64,000 bases of DNA, taken from assembly GCA_016183985.1 (NCBI GenBank), contig JACPDN010000006.1, positions 1,116,001 through 1,180,000 of the forward strand, in the 5' to 3' direction. The stretch comes from Pseudomonadota bacterium. Its GTDB lineage: Bacteria > Pseudomonadota > Alphaproteobacteria > Dongiales > Dongiaceae. The notes beneath the pieces were generated by a model. It was given only the letters and a program-made list of their open reading frames with translations. It was not told the DNA's origin and ran no database searches. The translations under genes and the position numbers were made by a program. Positions 8,231 to 16,566 of this stretch are shown in pieces. The stretch's first letter is position 1, and each line of letters opens with the position of its first letter.

Positions 8231-10297
8231 TTACGACGTCGCCATCAGCGGCAAGGGCCGGCGGAATTTCACCTCGCCCATGTCGTTGGTGTCGAGTTCG
8301 CGGGCGTAGCGGTGGCCGCTATAGACGGCGTAGGCGATGAGGCCGGGGGCGAGGCAGTCGCCGATGCGGGTGACGGATTTGATGCCGGCATCTTTGAGTG
8401 CATCCGGATTGGCAATCAGCGACTGATAGAGCGCTTCTTCCGGCAGACGCGCCGTGACCGGCACGATCGCATCGACAGGGATGAATTCCGGGTCTTCGCC
8501 ATATGAATGATCGAGCTGTGCCACGCCGTCCTTCACCGCCACCAGATCGCGTGAGGGAATGACGCGGATGCCGAGCTTGCGCAAATGCTTGTTGATGACC
8601 AGGAGTTCGAGCGTGTTGGTGGTCCAGCTCGAGGCTGTGTCGCCGGTCGTCACATAGATGACCTTGAGGCCCGCCTTGGCGAGGCGCTCGGCCAGCACGC
8701 CGGCCAAGTAGAAGAGATCGTCGTCATAGACCAGGACCGTGCCGGAGGCCGGCAGCTTTCCCGCCATGATGTCGTCGGGCGAGAAAACACTGGCCTTGTC
8801 GAGGCCGGGGATCGGGTAGGCGTGCGAGCGCCCCACGCCATCGGCGCGCCAATGGCACCCCGTGGCGAGCACGACGCGCTCGAAGCCGTATTCGAGGATG
8901 TTAGCGGCGTCGAGGCGGCTGTCGAGATAGGTCTCGACATTGGTCATCTTAGCAATCTGGCCCAAGCGGTAGTCGCGCACGCGTCCCCAGGCGGAAAGAC
9001 CCGGCAGACGGGATTCCTTGTTCACGCGGCCGCCGAGTTCGGTCGAGCTTTCGGCGAGTGCCACGTCGTAGCCGCGCAGGCCCAGTGCGCGGGCGGCTTC
9101 GAGGCCGGCCGGGCCACCGCCGACGATGAGCACGCGGTCGTTCGAGGCCTTCGGCGTGATCAGTTCCGGGTGCCAACCCTTGCGCCATTCCTCGCCCATG
9201 GTCGGGTTCTGGGTGCAACGGAGCGGCGTGATGGTGTAATCGCCCGAAACGCAGATATTGCAGCCGATGCATTCGCGGATGTCTTCGAGGCGGCCTTCCT
9301 CGATCTTCTTTGGGAGGAACGGATCGGCGATCGATGGCCGCGCCGCACCGATCATGTCGAGCACACCCTTCTTGATCAGCGAGACCATGCGGTCGGGCGA
9401 GGTGTAGCGCCCCACCCCCACCACCGGCTTGGTGGTCAGCGTCTTAACGAAGGCCGTGAACGGTTCCTGGAAGCCTTCTTCCGAGAAGCGCGAGGTCTGG
9501 CTGTCATATTTCCAGGTCGAGAGGTTGACGTCCCAAAGATCGGGGAGTTCCGCCAGCATGGCGACGATGTCGCGCGCCTCGCCATCCGAAGCGATGCCGT
9601 CCTTCCCCATCATCTCATCGACGGCAAAGCGCACGGCAACACCGCAGGTATCGCCCACGGCGGACTTCGCATCCTCGATCACTTCGCGGAACAGGCGGAT
9701 GCGGTTCTCGAGGGAGCCGCCATACTCGTCGATGCGCTGGTTGCGGCGCTTCTGCAGGAAATGCATCGGCATGGAGAGATCGTGGCCGGCATAGACATAG
9801 ACGATGTCGAAGCCCGCTTTCTTGGCGCGAATCGCGGCGTCGCGATGCCAGCGGCGATAATCACGGATGTCCTGCCGGTCCATGGCGCGGGCCTGGAACG
9901 GATAATAGCTCGTCGGCTGATGCACCGGGCCGATCGGCACCTCGCGGCTGTAGAGGTTGGAGGCGGACGGGCCGTTATGGACCAGTTCCACCGCCGCCAG
10001 CGAGCCATGACGATGCACCGCCTCAGTCATCATGGAGAGATAGGGGAGATCATGTTCGTCCCAGATGCGCGCCTCGACATAGGGCGTCACATCGCCACTG
10101 GGATGGATCTCGCATTCCTCGGTCGAGACGACAGCCCAGCCGCCTTCGGCCTTCATGCCGCGCATGGCGGCATGGCCATGCGGGTGCTGGTGGCCCATGC
10201 CGTTGCAATGCGGCACCTGGAAGAAGCGATTTTTGGCCGTGACCGGGCCGATTTTTACCGGCTCGAACAGGATATCGTAACGTGGGTCGCGGGCCAT
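8231..10297 (-). CDS. trimethylamine-dehydrogenase-family FMN/[4Fe-4S]/NAD(P)-fold oxidoreductase (amine demethylase-like)
   Basis: A 688-aa protein with an N-terminal old-yellow-enzyme barrel, an iron-sulphur motif and two nucleotide-binding domains (VLIVGGGPAGLEAARALG at ~395). Cys31 in QVPHC matches the cysteine that links FMN covalently in trimethylamine dehydrogenase. Tyr169, His172 and Asp265 match its catalytic residues, and Cys343/346/349/361 match its [4Fe-4S] ligands. From my memory of that enzyme, two of three aromatic-bowl residues that bind trimethylammonium differ: Tyr60 becomes Glu61 and Trp355 becomes Asp353. This argues against trimethylamine and for another amine, such as dimethylglycine, N-methylproline or histamine. 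Relatives DgcA and StcD act downstream of Rieske demethylases. Confidence 0.9.
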   Translation of the reverse strand: MARDPRYDILFEPVKIGPVTAKNRFFQVPHCNGMGHQHPHGHAAMRGMKAEGGWAVVSTEECEIHPSGDVTPYVEARIWDEHDLPYLSMMTEAVHRHGSLAAVELVHNGPSASNLYSREVPIGPVHQPTSYYPFQARAMDRQDIRDYRRWHRDAAIRAKKAGFDIVYVYAGHDLSMPMHFLQKRRNQRIDEYGGSLENRIRLFREVIEDAKSAVGDTCGVAVRFAVDEMMGKDGIASDGEARDIVAMLAELPDLWDVNLSTWKYDSQTSRFSEEGFQEPFTAFVKTLTTKPVVGVGRYTSPDRMVSLIKKGVLDMIGAARPSIADPFLPKKIEEGRLEDIRECIGCNICVSGDYTITPLRCTQNPTMGEEWRKGWHPELITPKASNDRVLIVGGGPAGLEAARALGLRGYDVALAESSTELGGRVNKESRLPGLSAWGRVRDYRLGQIAKMTNVETYLDSRLDAANILEYGFERVVLATGCHWRADGVGRSHAYPIPGLDKASVFSPDDIMAGKLPASGTVLVYDDDLFYLAGVLAERLAKAGLKVIYVTTGDTASSWTTNTLELLVINKHLRKLGIRVIPSRDLVAVKDGVAQLDHSYGEDPEFIPVDAIVPVTARLPEEALYQSLIANPDALKDAGIKSVTRIGDCLAPGLIAYAVYSGHRYARELDTNDMGEVKFRRPLPLMATS

Positions 10298-10414
10298 GGT
10301 CTTCCCCCTGCCTTAGATATGGGTATGCGGGTTGCGGGCGGACTTTAGACGCGCCGCCGAGATGGACGCAAGCCATGCTTTCCGGCTATTTTCTGCCTTT
10401 CGCCCTCTCGACAA

Positions 10415-11923
10415 ATGTCTGATGAAATGAAGAAGAAACTGGCAGTTGCGCGGCTGTGGTATGAGGGTAATTCCTTTTCGCCCATCACCACCGACCTCGA
10501 TATTTTCCAAGCACGCGAGTGGGTCGAAGGCGACGCGGCCTTGGCCGTGTACCGCGATACCGCAACGGAAATGGGCGCGGTCATCGCCTTTGCCGATGCC
10601 CATGACGATTGGGAGGTCACGTTCCTGCGGTGCACCGCCGCACCGCCCGGCGGGCCGGTCACGGATTCAGCCTTTGCCGTCATCCGCGGCGACATTCTCG
10701 ATGGTCTGCAACGGCAGAAATGGGATGCAGTCTATCTGTCGCTCCACGGCGCCATGATCACCAACGGTAACCCGACGCCGGAGCTTGATCTGCTGCGCGA
10801 CGTACGCGGTGTCATCGGCAAGACGCCGCTGGCTGCCACCTTCGACCTTCATGCCAATATCGGTCAGCCGATGATCGATCTGGTCGATATCGCCATCGGC
10901 TACAAGACCTATCCCCATATCGACATGGACAAGGTCGCCGCCCGGGCCCTCGACCTGCTCGACCAGATGGTGCAAGGCAAGGTGAAGCCGGTCGGCGCCA
11001 TCGCCAAAGTGCCGGCGATCTATACCAGCTTCAACATGCGCACGACCGACGGGCCGATGGCGGAGATGGCAGCGGCCGCCGCCAAATGGCGCGCCGAAGA
11101 AGGTGTGCTCGAAGCAACCGTCTTTGGCGGCTTTGCCTATGGCGATTCCCCGTTTGCCGGCCCCACCGCCATGGTCTTTGCCGACGGTGACCGCATGCTG
11201 GCGCAGCGCGCCGCCAAGGCGCTCGCCGCGGACATGGCAGCACGGCGCGAGCGCTTCGCCCTCAAGCTGCCAAGCGCCGTGGAGGCGATTGCCGAGGCGT
11301 TGCAGACCAAGGGAGACAAGCCGGCAGCGATCACGGATCCGGCCGACAACCCGCTATCGGGTGGGATCGGCGATACGCCGACCTTGTTCCGGGCCTTGCT
11401 GGAGGCGAAGCCGGATGTGCCTTGCGTCTTCGGCTTCTTCTGGGATCCCGATCTTGTGATGGAAGCGCGACGCGCCGGTGTGGGTGCAAAGCTGGATGTC
11501 GCCTTCGGGGGCCGCGTCAGTGCGGCCTTCGGCAAGCCGGTCCGCATCAGCGCCAAGGTTCTGGCGCTCACCGACGGCAAATTCCGCAATGTGGGGCCAT
11601 TCGAAAACAACTTTGCCATCGACGTCGGCAATACTGCGATGTTCGATGTTGAGGGTATCAAGGTGATCGTGACGTCAAGCTGTCAGACCCCCAACGATCC
11701 GGCCTATTTCACGCTGCACGGCATCAACCTTGCGGAGGTAGGATTGCTTTGCGTCAAGGCAAAAAACCACTTCCGCGCGGGCTTCGCGCCGCTCACACGC
11801 ACAATCATCGAATGCGACGCGCCGGGACCGGCTGCCGCTTCACTGCAGCATTATCGTTTTCGCTACATCCCGCAGGGCGTCGTGCAGTCCTTCAGCGAAT
11901 ACGGCGTACGGACGCCAAATTAG
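10415..11923 (+). CDS. M81-family metallopeptidase, MlrC-like
   Basis: A 502-aa protein of the MlrC/DUF1485 family. It begins with the typical LAVARLWYEGNSFSP and has the conserved SLHGAM and ATFDLHANI motifs, which carry likely zinc ligands, and ends with the family C-terminal domain (TSSCQTPNDPAYFTLHGINL). MlrC is known for the last step of microcystin linear-peptide breakdown, but most homologues sit in amino-acid or amine catabolic clusters with no known substrate. It is divergent from the trimethylamine-dehydrogenase-like gene with 117 bases between. Its stop overlaps that of the EAL gene on the other strand. Confidence 0.9.
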   Translation: MSDEMKKKLAVARLWYEGNSFSPITTDLDIFQAREWVEGDAALAVYRDTATEMGAVIAFADAHDDWEVTFLRCTAAPPGGPVTDSAFAVIRGDILDGLQRQKWDAVYLSLHGAMITNGNPTPELDLLRDVRGVIGKTPLAATFDLHANIGQPMIDLVDIAIGYKTYPHIDMDKVAARALDLLDQMVQGKVKPVGAIAKVPAIYTSFNMRTTDGPMAEMAAAAAKWRAEEGVLEATVFGGFAYGDSPFAGPTAMVFADGDRMLAQRAAKALAADMAARRERFALKLPSAVEAIAEALQTKGDKPAAITDPADNPLSGGIGDTPTLFRALLEAKPDVPCVFGFFWDPDLVMEARRAGVGAKLDVAFGGRVSAAFGKPVRISAKVLALTDGKFRNVGPFENNFAIDVGNTAMFDVEGIKVIVTSSCQTPNDPAYFTLHGINLAEVGLLCVKAKNHFRAGFAPLTRTIIECDAPGPAAASLQHYRFRYIPQGVVQSFSEYGVRTPN

Positions 11924-13164
11924 GCAATACCGTCAGACCGGCCGTCCTGTTCCGGTGGGTAGACGACGCGCTTGCCGGTGACGCTGCGCAGTGATTCCTG
12001 CCGCCATCGCCACGTCTTCAGAAAGCCTTGGATGTCCTGGGCCGGCATTGGTTTGGCAATGAAATAGCCCTGTGCCTCGTCGCATCCATGCATCGCGGCA
12101 AAGGCAAGGCTGTCCTCGCTTTCGACACCTTCGATCACGCAGTGCAGCCCCATATCCTGTGCCAGATGGATGATCGACGCGACAATGACCATGTTATCGC
12201 GGGATTCCGCGAGGTTGTTGACGAAAGATTTATCCACCTTGATTTCGCTGAAAGGCAGTTGTTTCAGCCGGATCAGGGACGAATAGCCGATGCCGAAATC
12301 ATCGATCGACAGCCTGAAGCCTTTCAGGCGCAATCGAATTAACGCCTCCATGCCTAATATCTCGTCATTCATCACCGCCGTTTCGATGAGCTCGATCGTG
12401 ACGGCGCCGACTGGTACCTGTGCATCGGCACAGAGTTCGCCAAGGAGATCCGGCAGGTGGCGATCGAACGAACAGCGTGGCGACAAATTCACCGCCAGTC
12501 CAAATTCAGCGCCGGATTCACGCCAACTCCGGCATTGCCGTAGAGCCTGGCGAAAGACCGTTTCGGTTATCTCATCGATCATGCCGCTCGTTTCTGCCAG
12601 TTCGACGACTTCCGCTGCCGAGATCGATCGGCCGATTTCGTCCTGGCATCGCAACAGCGCTTCGAAGCCGACGATCTGCAGCGAGGTGAGCGACAGCTTG
12701 GGCTGGAAATGCACGCCGACAAGCCCTTTGTCTATGCATCTTCGCAGCGTGTCAGCGCTGAAAGGCGCGCGCCGCAGCGCCAGAGTGCGAAGGCGCTCAA
12801 TCAGATCGGCGCGCCGCACCGGCTTCTGCAGCAGGGCCGAGATCTTCAACCCCTGCCGCAAAGCGATGTCGCGCGTGCTTTCCAGAATCCGCATATCCGC
12901 GCCGGAACAGAGGAAGATGTCGGCACCCGTGCCACGTTGTGCCAGGCCACGGATAGCCTGGATGCCATCGCCATCCGACATCTGCAGGTCGAGGATGATA
13001 ACCGCAGCGACGACACGGTCGAGTATTTCCAGCGCGCCGAGCCCATCGCGCGCCTCCAGCACGTCGAAGCCTGCCTCCGCGACCGCGAGACCGATGACCT
13101 TGCGAATCTCGGGTTCGTCATCCACGACGATCGCTATTGGCCTTGTTCCAGACGAGACAGACAT
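11920..13164 (-). CDS. response regulator with EAL domain, probable c-di-GMP phosphodiesterase
   Basis: About 414 aa. The N-terminal receiver has the acidic pair VVDDEPE, the phospho-acceptor Asp in VIILDLQMSDGDG and a conserved Lys in LLQKPVRR. The C-terminal EAL domain keeps the catalytic set: FEALLR, NLSP, ELIETAVM, DDFGIGYSSL, KVDKSFV, EGVES and the GYFIAKPM end. It should be an active c-di-GMP hydrolase controlled by phosphorylation. The frame extends 87 bases upstream, but GAGG before the ATG at 13164 and the normal receiver start fix this one. It lies 92 bases after the hybrid kinase gene, its probable partner. Confidence 0.9.
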   Translation of the reverse strand: MSVSSGTRPIAIVVDDEPEIRKVIGLAVAEAGFDVLEARDGLGALEILDRVVAAVIILDLQMSDGDGIQAIRGLAQRGTGADIFLCSGADMRILESTRDIALRQGLKISALLQKPVRRADLIERLRTLALRRAPFSADTLRRCIDKGLVGVHFQPKLSLTSLQIVGFEALLRCQDEIGRSISAAEVVELAETSGMIDEITETVFRQALRQCRSWRESGAEFGLAVNLSPRCSFDRHLPDLLGELCADAQVPVGAVTIELIETAVMNDEILGMEALIRLRLKGFRLSIDDFGIGYSSLIRLKQLPFSEIKVDKSFVNNLAESRDNMVIVASIIHLAQDMGLHCVIEGVESEDSLAFAAMHGCDEAQGYFIAKPMPAQDIQGFLKTWRWRQESLRSVTGKRVVYPPEQDGRSDGIA

Positions 13165-13256
13165 GACTGGCACCTCATGCAATGTCGAACTTATCTGCGA
13201 TAAAAACCAACCGGCCAGAATCGAAGCGATTCTGCCTGATCCGAGCCGCAATATGT

Positions 13257-15494
13257 TCAGGCGGTATCCTGCGAGCGCATCTCCGCTCCACCTTCAATGG
13301 CACTACCGATCGCCGCGGCGAGTGCATCGGCGCGGTAAGGCTTGGCGATGAAACTGAAGCCCTGGCTATGGATATCCGCGGCCGCCCGCGAATAGCCGGT
13401 TGCCAGCAGAATCGGCTGTCCTGGAAAGTGCTGCCTGATCTTGCGGGCGAGTTCCAAACCGCTCATACCGCCCGGCATCACGATATCGGAGAAGACGAGA
13501 TCAAAAACGCGTCCGCCGAGGAGCAATGCTAAGGCAGAACCGGCATCCAGGACGTGCGTTGAATCATAACCGATGCTCGCCAGAATCGCGGTCGCCGTCT
13601 TGGCGACCTGTTCATCATCTTCGACCAATAGGATATTGCCGCGCCCGGTGGGGTAACCCGGCCGACTTTCCTCCGCCGCCGTCATCGGAAGCGTCAATGA
13701 TCGCGGCAGATATAATGTGACCGTCGTTCCCTTGCCGATCGTGCTGGTGATGCCAACGCGCCCGCCAGCCTGTTGTGCAAATCCATAGACTTGGCTGAGG
13801 CCCAGGCCAGTACCCTTGCCAACCTCCTTCGTCGTGAAGAAAGGATCGAAGACCCGGCCGAGGTCTTCTGGCATGATGCCCGTTCCCGCATCCGATAGTG
13901 CGAGTGCCACGAAGTCGCCTGGAACGTGCCGGCTGCTGATAACCGTGCCGGCTTTGTCCAAAGATGGCGCCGCCTCATGCTCGGTGATCGTGACATTGCA
14001 CCCGTCGAGGCACACCAATCCACCGGCTGACATCGCGTCGCGCGCGTTGACGCAGAGATTCATCAAAGCAAGCTCCAGTTCGGCGGCATCGCATGCGATC
14101 GCCCACAGATCGGGTGCGAAACTGACGACAATCTCGACATCACCGCGAACGGTTCGGCCCAGCATCTCGGCAAATTCGTCGGCTCGCTGCGTCAAGTCGA
14201 TCACTTCCGGATTGATCGATTGGCGGCGCGAAAAGGTGAGGATCTGCCGAATCAACTGCACGCCGCGCTCTGCCGCCCGATCGATGGCTCGTACCGCCTG
14301 CAACTCCGCCGGCGATTGTATCGTCGATTGCAGAATTTCGGCATTGCCGAGGACGATCGTCAGTAGATTGTTGAAGTCATGGGCGATACCGCCGGCCATG
14401 CGGCCGATGGCCTCGACCTTCTGCGTTTCGCGCAACGCATCTTGAACGCGGGCACGGGCCGCGACTTCCTCCTCCAATTGCCTGGAGCGTTCCGCAACAC
14501 GTTGTTCGAGGGTCTCGTTGAGGGCCTGCAGGTGGCTTTCGCTCTGCCGCAAAGCCAAATTGGCCTGCTGGCTGTCGCGTGCCCGGCGCTCAGCCTCCAT
14601 CCGCTCCGCATCGAGGGAGTGCGCAAGTCGCGCATAAAGTGCGCGCGTCTCGAGCAGCAGGGATGCGAGCACGAAACTAGCGGCGCACAATCCGTAAATC
14701 CGGCCGACATAAAATCCTAGGTCGAAGCGACCGGCATTCAACAGCCCGCTGAGGGCGATGTCGAGCAACCATGCACAGAGCGAGACCATCAGCCAGAGAT
14801 CGAGCACGCAATGCGACCCGCGACGCCATACCAGCAGCAATGCTGCCGCCGTGGTCGCCCAGGCGATCGTGATGACGCCGAAAAAGGCCGGCACCATCTT
14901 GTTGCCGGCCATCGCCGGCGGCAGCAGCGAATGACCCAGCGTCGTAAACATAAGGGCGCCGATGACGCAGACGACGACGAGGACGACGGATGTGGCGATA
15001 CCGGCGCGTGCGCTGGTGCGTGAGGCCCCACCCTGCTCGGCCGCCAGACCATCGGATAGCGGTGTCAGCGCGTAGGCCATGACAAGAAGCGGAAACCCGC
15101 TATGCCAGATCACGTAGAGCCAGGCGGTTGTGTGCGGTCCTGCACCAAACAGGCCGGTTGGCGCGAAAGCACCGGGAAAACTCAGCAGGTGGGCAATCAC
15201 CATCAACGAGGTGAAAAGGTAGGCGCCGGCCAGAAAGAGCAAACCGCGCCAACGCATGATGGAGAACTGCCCGAAGAGCAGGATGGCGGTGATGAAGTCG
15301 TTGAGTGCGAGCGCCGATTGATAGATCGGAATGAACGCATCGATCCGGACCAATGGCATCTTGGCGAAGGGTGCCGCGGCAGCAAAGCCGATCAGCGACA
15401 GACCAATGACGACAACAGCGAGTTTCTTCTCACTGGCGCTTGCCGGCAGCAGCGAAAGGAAGACACGACGATCACCTGATATGCCGTAAGCCAT
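13257..15494 (-). CDS. MASE4-type membrane hybrid sensor histidine kinase
   Basis: A 745-aa protein. About eight hydrophobic segments over residues 25-285 look like a MASE4 integral-membrane sensory domain. A coiled coil follows (~290-350), then a phospho-acceptor domain with His372 (GGIAHDFNNLL), an ATPase domain (NLCVNARDAM, DAGTGI, FFTTKEVGKGTGLGL) and a C-terminal receiver from ~625 (LLVEDDEQ, VFSDIVMPGG, IAKPY). MASE4 is usually joined to GGDEF or kinase outputs; its ligand is unknown. The downstream receiver-EAL gene suggests that this kinase controls c-di-GMP breakdown. Confidence 0.9.
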   Translation of the reverse strand: MAYGISGDRRVFLSLLPASASEKKLAVVVIGLSLIGFAAAAPFAKMPLVRIDAFIPIYQSALALNDFITAILLFGQFSIMRWRGLLFLAGAYLFTSLMVIAHLLSFPGAFAPTGLFGAGPHTTAWLYVIWHSGFPLLVMAYALTPLSDGLAAEQGGASRTSARAGIATSVVLVVVCVIGALMFTTLGHSLLPPAMAGNKMVPAFFGVITIAWATTAAALLLVWRRGSHCVLDLWLMVSLCAWLLDIALSGLLNAGRFDLGFYVGRIYGLCAASFVLASLLLETRALYARLAHSLDAERMEAERRARDSQQANLALRQSESHLQALNETLEQRVAERSRQLEEEVAARARVQDALRETQKVEAIGRMAGGIAHDFNNLLTIVLGNAEILQSTIQSPAELQAVRAIDRAAERGVQLIRQILTFSRRQSINPEVIDLTQRADEFAEMLGRTVRGDVEIVVSFAPDLWAIACDAAELELALMNLCVNARDAMSAGGLVCLDGCNVTITEHEAAPSLDKAGTVISSRHVPGDFVALALSDAGTGIMPEDLGRVFDPFFTTKEVGKGTGLGLSQVYGFAQQAGGRVGITSTIGKGTTVTLYLPRSLTLPMTAAEESRPGYPTGRGNILLVEDDEQVAKTATAILASIGYDSTHVLDAGSALALLLGGRVFDLVFSDIVMPGGMSGLELARKIRQHFPGQPILLATGYSRAAADIHSQGFSFIAKPYRADALAAAIGSAIEGGAEMRSQDTA

Positions 15495-15648
15495 GTGGCC
15501 TCCAGCCGATTTGCACCGCGCTTACTTACAAGGAAGCGACATGATCACGAGTGTCCAGAATGCACTCTTACTAGCACATTGCGTGCAAGCCAGATAGTAA
15601 TAAGTGTTACCGAGAGACGGCCTGCTCTGTCGGAGAAATTGTCCAGGA

Positions 15649-16566
15649 CTAAATGCTGCTGGGTAAATCCGAAAGCCTTGCTTCAATCGCGGAAAGAAGC
15701 GGCAGGCTGGGTTGAGCGCCGGGATGGAGACAGGCAAGCGCGCCGCCGACCGAGGCATAGCTGAGGGCCTCGGCGAGTGACTTGCCGCGATCCAGTGCAG
15801 CCGCGAAACCGCCGACGAAAGAATCCCCGGCGCCCACGGTATCAACCGGCTGGATCTTCAGGGCGCCGACGCTGAGGCTGCCACCGTCCTTGAGATAGGC
15901 CGCAGCACCAGCCGCACCCAGCGTCACGATAACGGTCGTCTTGCTTTCACCGGCGATGAACTTGGCCGCAATACGTGCGTCATCGATCTTTTGACCGAGG
16001 CTCTCTGCAATCTGCCGTGCTTCATTTTCATTGACGATCAGCCAATCGACCAGCGGTAGCACGTCGGCCGGGATCGGCGCGGCCGGGGCCACATTGAGCA
16101 GAATGCGTGTGCCCTTCGCCCTGGCGCGCCGGATGAGCGCCCAGTTTTCGGTGAGCGGCACTTCCATTTGCAGTACCAGCACCGTCTCCGGCCCAAGCAG
16201 GGTGTCGGCAAGCTGTGATGCTTTCGTTTGGCGATTGGCGCCGGAGGCCACGACAACGTGATTTTCGCCGAGCTTGTCGACGCAGATGGCGGCAAGGCCG
16301 GTCGGATCGGCAACAGTGGTGAGGTGGTTGAGATCGACGCCCGCCACACGCAGATCGGCAAGCGCCGTTTCCGCCAACGGATCCCCGCCGATGCAGCCGA
16401 TCATCGTGACGGCACCACCGGCGCGCGCCGCAGCCAGCGCCTGGTTGGCTCCCTTGCCGCCTGCCGTCAGCTGATAGCCCGGCCCCAGCACGGTTTCACC
16501 CGGCAGCGGCAAATGATCGACAGCGATCATCACGTCGACATTGAGAGAGCCGAAAACAACGATCAT
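15649..16566 (-). CDS. rbsK: ribokinase
   Basis: A 305-aa PfkB-family kinase with the full ribokinase motif set: FGSLNVDVM, LTAGGKGANQALAAARAGG (substrate binding), NENEA, and PVDTVGAGDSFVGGF with the catalytic Asp. It phosphorylates D-ribose to ribose 5-phosphate if truly RbsK; closely related sugar kinases look alike. Its ATG overlaps the stop of the upstream glycosidase gene (ATGA), making it the last gene of a seven-gene ABC-transporter operon. No RbsD or ribose-type ABC genes are next to it. Confidence 0.9.
   Translation of the reverse strand: MIVVFGSLNVDVMIAVDHLPLPGETVLGPGYQLTAGGKGANQALAAARAGGAVTMIGCIGGDPLAETALADLRVAGVDLNHLTTVADPTGLAAICVDKLGENHVVVASGANRQTKASQLADTLLGPETVLVLQMEVPLTENWALIRRARAKGTRILLNVAPAAPIPADVLPLVDWLIVNENEARQIAESLGQKIDDARIAAKFIAGESKTTVIVTLGAAGAAAYLKDGGSLSVGALKIQPVDTVGAGDSFVGGFAAALDRGKSLAEALSYASVGGALACLHPGAQPSLPLLSAIEARLSDLPSSI

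Noticed and set aside
8585-10348. 587-codon open frame on the plus strand
   Set aside because: Antisense to the TMADH-like gene, which has all cofactor motifs.
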